Below are positions 60,682 through 64,000 of a stretch of 64,000 bases of DNA, in pieces; position 1 is the first letter of the stretch; every line of letters starts with the position of its first letter. The stretch is from Nocardiopsis sp. YSL2 (lineage in GTDB: Bacteria > Actinomycetota > Actinomycetes > Streptosporangiales > Streptosporangiaceae). The notes beneath the pieces were generated by a model, which was not told the origin of the DNA, did not search any database, and was given only the letters and a program-made list of their open reading frames with translations. The position numbers and the translations under genes are program-made. Where the stretch lies: NCBI RefSeq assembly GCF_030555055.1, contig NZ_JAMOAO010000001.1, positions 3,968,001 to 4,032,000 of the forward strand, written 5' to 3'.

Positions 60682-62127
60682 TCAGCCACCGCCCGCGAGG
60701 AACTCCCACAGCCCGGTCAGCAGGCCGCCGCCCGGGTCGTCCGAGGGGATCTCGCCCTCGTCTCCTTCGCCCGCCCCGTCCCCGGCGCCTTCGGGCGGCT
60801 CGTCCGAGGGCGACTCGCTGGGGGTTGCCGGGGCGGTCGGTTCCGTCGATCCGCCCTGCTCACCGTCCCGCTCGGGTGCCCGGGGCTCCTCCTGCGCGGA
60901 CGGCGACGGGTCGCTCGCGCCCTCCGTGGGCGCCTGATCGGCGGTGTCCTGGGTCGTGACCGTGCCGGGTGCCTGGGTGGTCCGGTCGACGGGGCCGGCG
61001 GCCGGTTTGCCGTCCGAGGCCGTCGAGACGGCTTCCACCTCCGTCGACGGGCTCGGCCGGGTGTCGGCCGGGCCGGTTCCGATCACGGCGGTGGGCCCGC
61101 CGACGGCGCTGGCCCACGACCACAGGGCGACCGCCATGACGACCGTCGCCACGCCCGAGACGGCGGGGAGCGGCCACCTGCGGCGGGTCGTCCCCTCCTC
61201 GTCGGTGCCGTGCGCGGAGTCGTCGGGGCCGGCGAGCCGGGTGACGGTCTCGGTGCGCACGGGGTGGTCGCGGGTGGTGAGACGGTCCCCGGGCAGGGCG
61301 CGCGGCAGAGGTTCGACGACGGGCTCGGCGGGCGCGGCGGCCTCCTCCTCCACCGGCCTGGTCAGGCGTGAGCGGTGCAGTGGGTAGCCGTCGCTGGTGA
61401 GCGGGTGCATGGTCGCGGCGATCCGGTCGCGCTCCTCGGCCAGCGCGGGGTCGGTGCTGGTGAGCACGATCTGGGCGCGCAGTGCGGGCGGCGGGCCGGG
61501 CGGGCGCAGCAGGGACAGGGCGGAGGAGACCTGGTGGACCTTGGTGCGCCATCCGGTGGTGGCGGGGTCCTCCTCGCCCAGGGCCAGGGGGCGCTGGTGC
61601 GGGTCGATGCCCTCCAGACCCTCGGCGGCGCGGCGGATCGCCGACCGGGAGAGCTCGCCGCAGATCTGGTCGTCCAGGCCCAGCACGCGGGCGACGGCGC
61701 CGTTGGACAGGGCGTGGCGCAGGTTGAGTTCGACCAGTTCGCGGTGGCTGGCGGGCAGCCGGGAGAACATGCGGGCGACGGGCGCCTCGGCGGGCACGGT
61801 GGCCAGACGGGTGTAGGGGCAGGTGTGCGCGAAGCCGCGCCGCTGGCAGGCGGAGCGGGTCAGTGCGTAGAGCCAGGGGCCGCGGTCGGCGGGGTCGGTG
61901 CGTTCGCGCTCCAGGACCACGCCCGCGACCAGGGCGTCGTGGACGGCTTCGGCGACCGGGTCGCCGGTGTCCTGTGGCGCGGACCCGGCGTGGAGGGGCG
62001 CGGTGGCGCGCGCGGGGTCGGCGCCGCCGCCCAGCAGTGACCAGGCGTACCGGTACAGCGCGGGTGCGAAGGCGTCGTAGAGCGCCTCGACTTCCGCCGG
62101 TTCGTCGGATTCGTTAACTCTGGTCAC
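60682..62127 (-). CDS. Sigma-70-like protein fused to membrane helix and extracellular tail
   Basis: Protein of 481 residues. Residues 10-170 resemble an ECF sigma factor: region-2-like EVEALYDAFAPALYRYAWSLL, and region-4-like FSRLPASHRELVELNLRHALSNGAVARVLGLDD. The region-2 part is weak. A linker of about 140 residues leads to one membrane helix (about 319-343) and an extracytoplasmic Ser/Pro/Glu-rich tail. A membrane-bound sigma-like protein without separate anti-sigma gene nearby is uncommon. It may need proteolytic release, or be a degenerate sensor. It lies downstream of nadA on the same strand. Confidence 0.7.
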   Translation of the reverse strand: MTRVNESDEPAEVEALYDAFAPALYRYAWSLLGGGADPARATAPLHAGSAPQDTGDPVAEAVHDALVAGVVLERERTDPADRGPWLYALTRSACQRRGFAHTCPYTRLATVPAEAPVARMFSRLPASHRELVELNLRHALSNGAVARVLGLDDQICGELSRSAIRRAAEGLEGIDPHQRPLALGEEDPATTGWRTKVHQVSSALSLLRPPGPPPALRAQIVLTSTDPALAEERDRIAATMHPLTSDGYPLHRSRLTRPVEEEAAAPAEPVVEPLPRALPGDRLTTRDHPVRTETVTRLAGPDDSAHGTDEEGTTRRRWPLPAVSGVATVVMAVALWSWASAVGGPTAVIGTGPADTRPSPSTEVEAVSTASDGKPAAGPVDRTTQAPGTVTTQDTADQAPTEGASDPSPSAQEEPRAPERDGEQGGSTEPTAPATPSESPSDEPPEGAGDGAGEGDEGEIPSDDPGGGLLTGLWEFLAGGG

Positions 62128-62287
62128 GTTTCTCCCCCGCTTCCTTCCGTGAAGGTAGCGGGGGGAAGCGTGCGACGTGGGTGAAATGGCGAGCTGTGGC
62201 TTGAAGGTAAGCCTTCTGTAACCCGAATCCCGTCCGCGCGGCCCCGAAACACCCCTGTGGGCCGCGTTGACCAGGGCGGTTGCCCCG

Positions 62288-63286
62288 CTACTCGCCGCCC
62301 CGGGAGGGCGAACCGATCGCGACCATGCGCTCGACCGACCGGCGGGCGCGCTCGGCGGTGAGCTCGTCGACCGTGATCTCGGTCGTGCCGTGGCGCAGCG
62401 AGTCGAGCAGGTTGTCGGCGTTGATCATCTTCATGTAGTGGCACTCGGCGCGCGAGTTGACCGCCTCGAAGGTCGTGGTGGAGTTGGCGTTGCGCAGCTG
62501 GTGCAGCATGCCGGTCTCGGTCGCGATGAGGACCTTGGAGGCCGTGGTGTTCTCCGCCGCGGTGAGCATGCCGCCGGTGGACAGGACCTTGACGCGGTCC
62601 TGGGGCACCGCGCCGCTGCCCACGAGGTAGAGGGCCGAGGTGGCGCAGCCGCACTCGGGGTGGACGTAGACCTCGGCGTCGGGCTCGGCCGCCACGCGCT
62701 CGCGCAGGGTGTGGCCGTCGATGCCCGCGTGCACGTGGCACTCGCCCATCCAGATGTGGATGTTCTCCCGGCCGGTGACCCGCTTGACGTGGGCGCCCAG
62801 GAACTGGTCCGGGAGGAAGAGGATCTCGCGGTCCTCGGGGATGGAGCGGATGACGTCGGCGGCGTTGGACGAGGTGCAGCAGATGTCGGTCTCGGCCTTG
62901 ACCGCCGCGGTGGTGTTGACGTAGGCGACGACGACCGCGCCGGGGTGCTCGGCCTTCCAGGCGCGCACGTCCTCGGCGGTGATGGTGTCGGCGAGCGAGC
63001 ACCCGGCGTTGACGTCGGGCAGCAGGACGGTCTTCTCCGGAGCGAGGATCTTCGCGGTCTCGGCCATGAAGTGCACGCCGCAGAAGACAATGGTGCCGGC
63101 GTCGACGCTCGCGGCGAGGCGGGACAGCGCGAGGGAGTCGCCGGTGTGGTGGGCGACGTCCTGGATTTCCGGGCGCATGTAGTTGTGCGCGAGGATGACG
63201 GCGTCGCGCTCGTCTGCCAGGCGACGGACCTCGGCGGCCCATTCCTGCCTGGTCATGGTGTCCGCGGTAGCGGTGACCGGTGCCAT
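62288..63286 (-). CDS. nadA: Quinolinate synthase
   Basis: Iron-sulfur enzyme of 332 residues making quinolinate from iminoaspartate and dihydroxyacetone phosphate, the key de novo NAD step. Three cluster cysteines are visible: in [10 protein letters not shown], in [11 protein letters not shown] or the neighbouring NAGCSLAD, and in HPECGCATS. Other blocks are [19 protein letters not shown] and [13 protein letters not shown] 63286 is used with GAGGAA upstream; ATG 63256 is an alternative. It is divergent from the NrtR-like gene, which is its likely regulator. Confidence 0.95.
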   Translation of the reverse strand: MAPVTATADTMTRQEWAAEVRRLADERDAVILAHNYMRPEIQDVAHHTGDSLALSRLAASVDAGTIVFCGVHFMAETAKILAPEKTVLLPDVNAGCSLADTITAEDVRAWKAEHPGAVVVAYVNTTAAVKAETDICCTSSNAADVIRSIPEDREILFLPDQFLGAHVKRVTGRENIHIWMGECHVHAGIDGHTLRERVAAEPDAEVYVHPECGCATSALYLVGSGAVPQDRVKVLSTGGMLTAAENTTASKVLIATETGMLHQLRNANSTTTFEAVNSRAECHYMKMINADNLLDSLRHGTTEITVDELTAERARRSVERMVAIGSPSRGGE

Positions 63287-63397
63287 GTCCTACTACTTCC
63301 TCGAGGCTGTGGGCACGCCGTACTGGCGCCGTGCCGTGGGCGGTCTGTGCAGTTGAGCGGTTTTCGTCTGTCAGGCACAAACCTAGTGAAGAATAAC
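63287..63397. promoter_or_regulatory. nadA / NrtR-like divergent promoter region
   Basis: Region of 111 bp between divergent starts. The lower-GC part 63355-63397 (ttttcgtctgtcaggcacaaacctagtgaagaataac) is the likely promoter and operator zone. I could not identify a convincing NrtR palindrome by eye; AGG-N6-CCT (63373-63384) is the only symmetric element. Confidence 0.45.
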
Positions 63398-64000
63398 ATG
63401 GCGGGGAACGGAAGGGACAGGGTGGATATCCCGGAAGCAAACGGACAGGCGGCGGATCCCGCACGAACCACGGCCGGCGGGGCGATGCTGTCCGCCCATG
63501 AGGCGCTGGCGGTGGTGCTGCAGATTCGGGCCGGTGAGCTGTGCGTTCTGCTGTGGCGAAGGGCCCTGCCCCCGTGCGAGGGGGAGTGGGCGCTGCCCGG
63601 CGGCCGGCTCGGGCCGGACGAGAGCCTGGGCGCCTCCATCCGACGTCAGCTCGCCCAGAAGGTCGACGTGCGTGATCTGTCCCACCTGGAGCAGTTGGAG
63701 ACGCGCAGCGACCCCGACCGGCACCCGCTGCGGCGCACGCTGGCCACGGCCTACCTCGGACTCGCGCCCGCCCACATCGACCCGGTGGTGCCCGCCGACA
63801 CCGGCTGGCACGCGGCTGCCGACCTGCCGCCCATGGCCTTCGACCACGCCTCGATCGTGCGCTCGGGACGCCAGCGGCTGCGCTCCAAGCTGAGCTACAC
63901 CAACGTGGGCTTCGCGCTGGCGCCGCCGGAGTTCACGATGTCGGAGCTGTCGGGCTACTACCGGGCGGCCCTCGGGCACGACGTGGCGGCCACGAACCTG
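63398..64000 (+). CDS. NrtR-like Nudix-domain transcriptional regulator, partial
   Basis: First 201 residues of a protein cut by the window end. A Nudix-type domain spans about residues 32-150 (LAVVLQIRAGELCVLLWRRALPP, EWALPGGRLGPDESLGASIRRQLAQKV). The catalytic REUxEExGU helix is degenerate (RRQLAQKV), so hydrolysis is unlikely. A winged-helix start is visible at the end (FTMSELSGYYRAALGHDV). This matches NrtR, a repressor of NAD biosynthesis, and the divergent nadA fits. GTG 63422 with AAGGGA upstream is an alternative start. Confidence 0.85.
   Translation, partial: MAGNGRDRVDIPEANGQAADPARTTAGGAMLSAHEALAVVLQIRAGELCVLLWRRALPPCEGEWALPGGRLGPDESLGASIRRQLAQKVDVRDLSHLEQLETRSDPDRHPLRRTLATAYLGLAPAHIDPVVPADTGWHAAADLPPMAFDHASIVRSGRQRLRSKLSYTNVGFALAPPEFTMSELSGYYRAALGHDVAATNL

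Overview
The window is a high-GC actinobacterial chromosome segment. Strong GC bias at third codon positions, many GTG starts, several probable leaderless genes and the 16S sequence (helix-6 region near 45.30 kb) point to the order Streptosporangiales, most likely Nocardiopsaceae. Gene order agrees: much of the window follows the order I know from Mycobacterium tuberculosis Rv1308-Rv1341 (atp operon, DUF2550, cobalamin adenosyltransferase, NucS, epimerase/thiolase, CnoX, pncB, mec-cysO-cysM, Rv1339-like, rph, rdgB) and from the Streptomyces atp-filP-mce-thiolase-meaB-marR-icmA region. These comparisons are from memory; no search was run.

Layout. 0-5 kb: end of the ATP synthase operon (atpA 3' end, atpG, atpD, atpC), a DUF2550 membrane protein, a small thiamine-binding-type protein and PduO-type cobalamin adenosyltransferase. 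5-12 kb, minus strand: secreted M28 aminopeptidase, DUF1707 protein, a four-gene ABC exporter/two-component operon joined by GTGA overlaps, and NucS. 12-19.6 kb: 3-hydroxyacyl-CoA dehydrogenase, two small conserved genes, a FilP-like coiled-coil protein, then methylmalonyl-CoA epimerase, thiolase and MeaB. 19.6-20 kb holds a perfect two-copy 140-bp tandem repeat. 20-26 kb: GH18 chitinase, MarR regulator, isobutyryl-CoA-mutase-type B12 enzyme and GH12 glucanase. 26-31 kb: CnoX-like protein, a cytidylate-kinase-like protein, ACT-malic enzyme, YqgE and DUF3039. 31-36.5 kb is the most accessory stretch: a decayed heme-type ABC ATPase, class E sortase, helicase, M43 protease, PemK toxin with ribbon-helix-helix antitoxin, and a decayed TetR gene.

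36.5-44.3 kb: trpS, NAD salvage (nicotinamidase, pncB), the mec-cysO-cysM cysteine operon, an Rv1339-like metallo-hydrolase, RNase PH and RdgB. 44.6-50.4 kb: a complete rrn operon (16S-23S-5S, no spacer tRNA) with two recognisable promoters and an intrinsic terminator. 50.5-64 kb: a methyltransferase, a class A penicillin-binding protein with a very long cytoplasmic tail, an uncharacterised trio of glycosyltransferase, methyltransferase and alpha-barrel protein, a second metallo-hydrolase opposite a KstR-like TetR regulator, a membrane-anchored sigma-factor-like protein, nadA, and a divergent NrtR-like Nudix regulator cut by the window end.

How it fits together. Epimerase, thiolase, MeaB, cobalamin adenosyltransferase, the B12 mutase and its adjacent MarR regulator form a branched short-chain acyl-CoA theme. 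An 18-bp palindrome overlaps the mutase promoter, and the mutase active-site residues favour isobutyryl-CoA over methylmalonyl-CoA. NAD metabolism appears at two places (37.6-39.7 and 62.3-64 kb). The most interesting leads are that regulatory palindrome, the tandem repeat, the sigma-like membrane protein, the 55-58 kb trio, a CysO carrier with two residues beyond its diglycine, and a CRP-like palindrome upstream of the Rv1339-like gene. I found no CRISPR array, prophage, transposase or tRNA gene.
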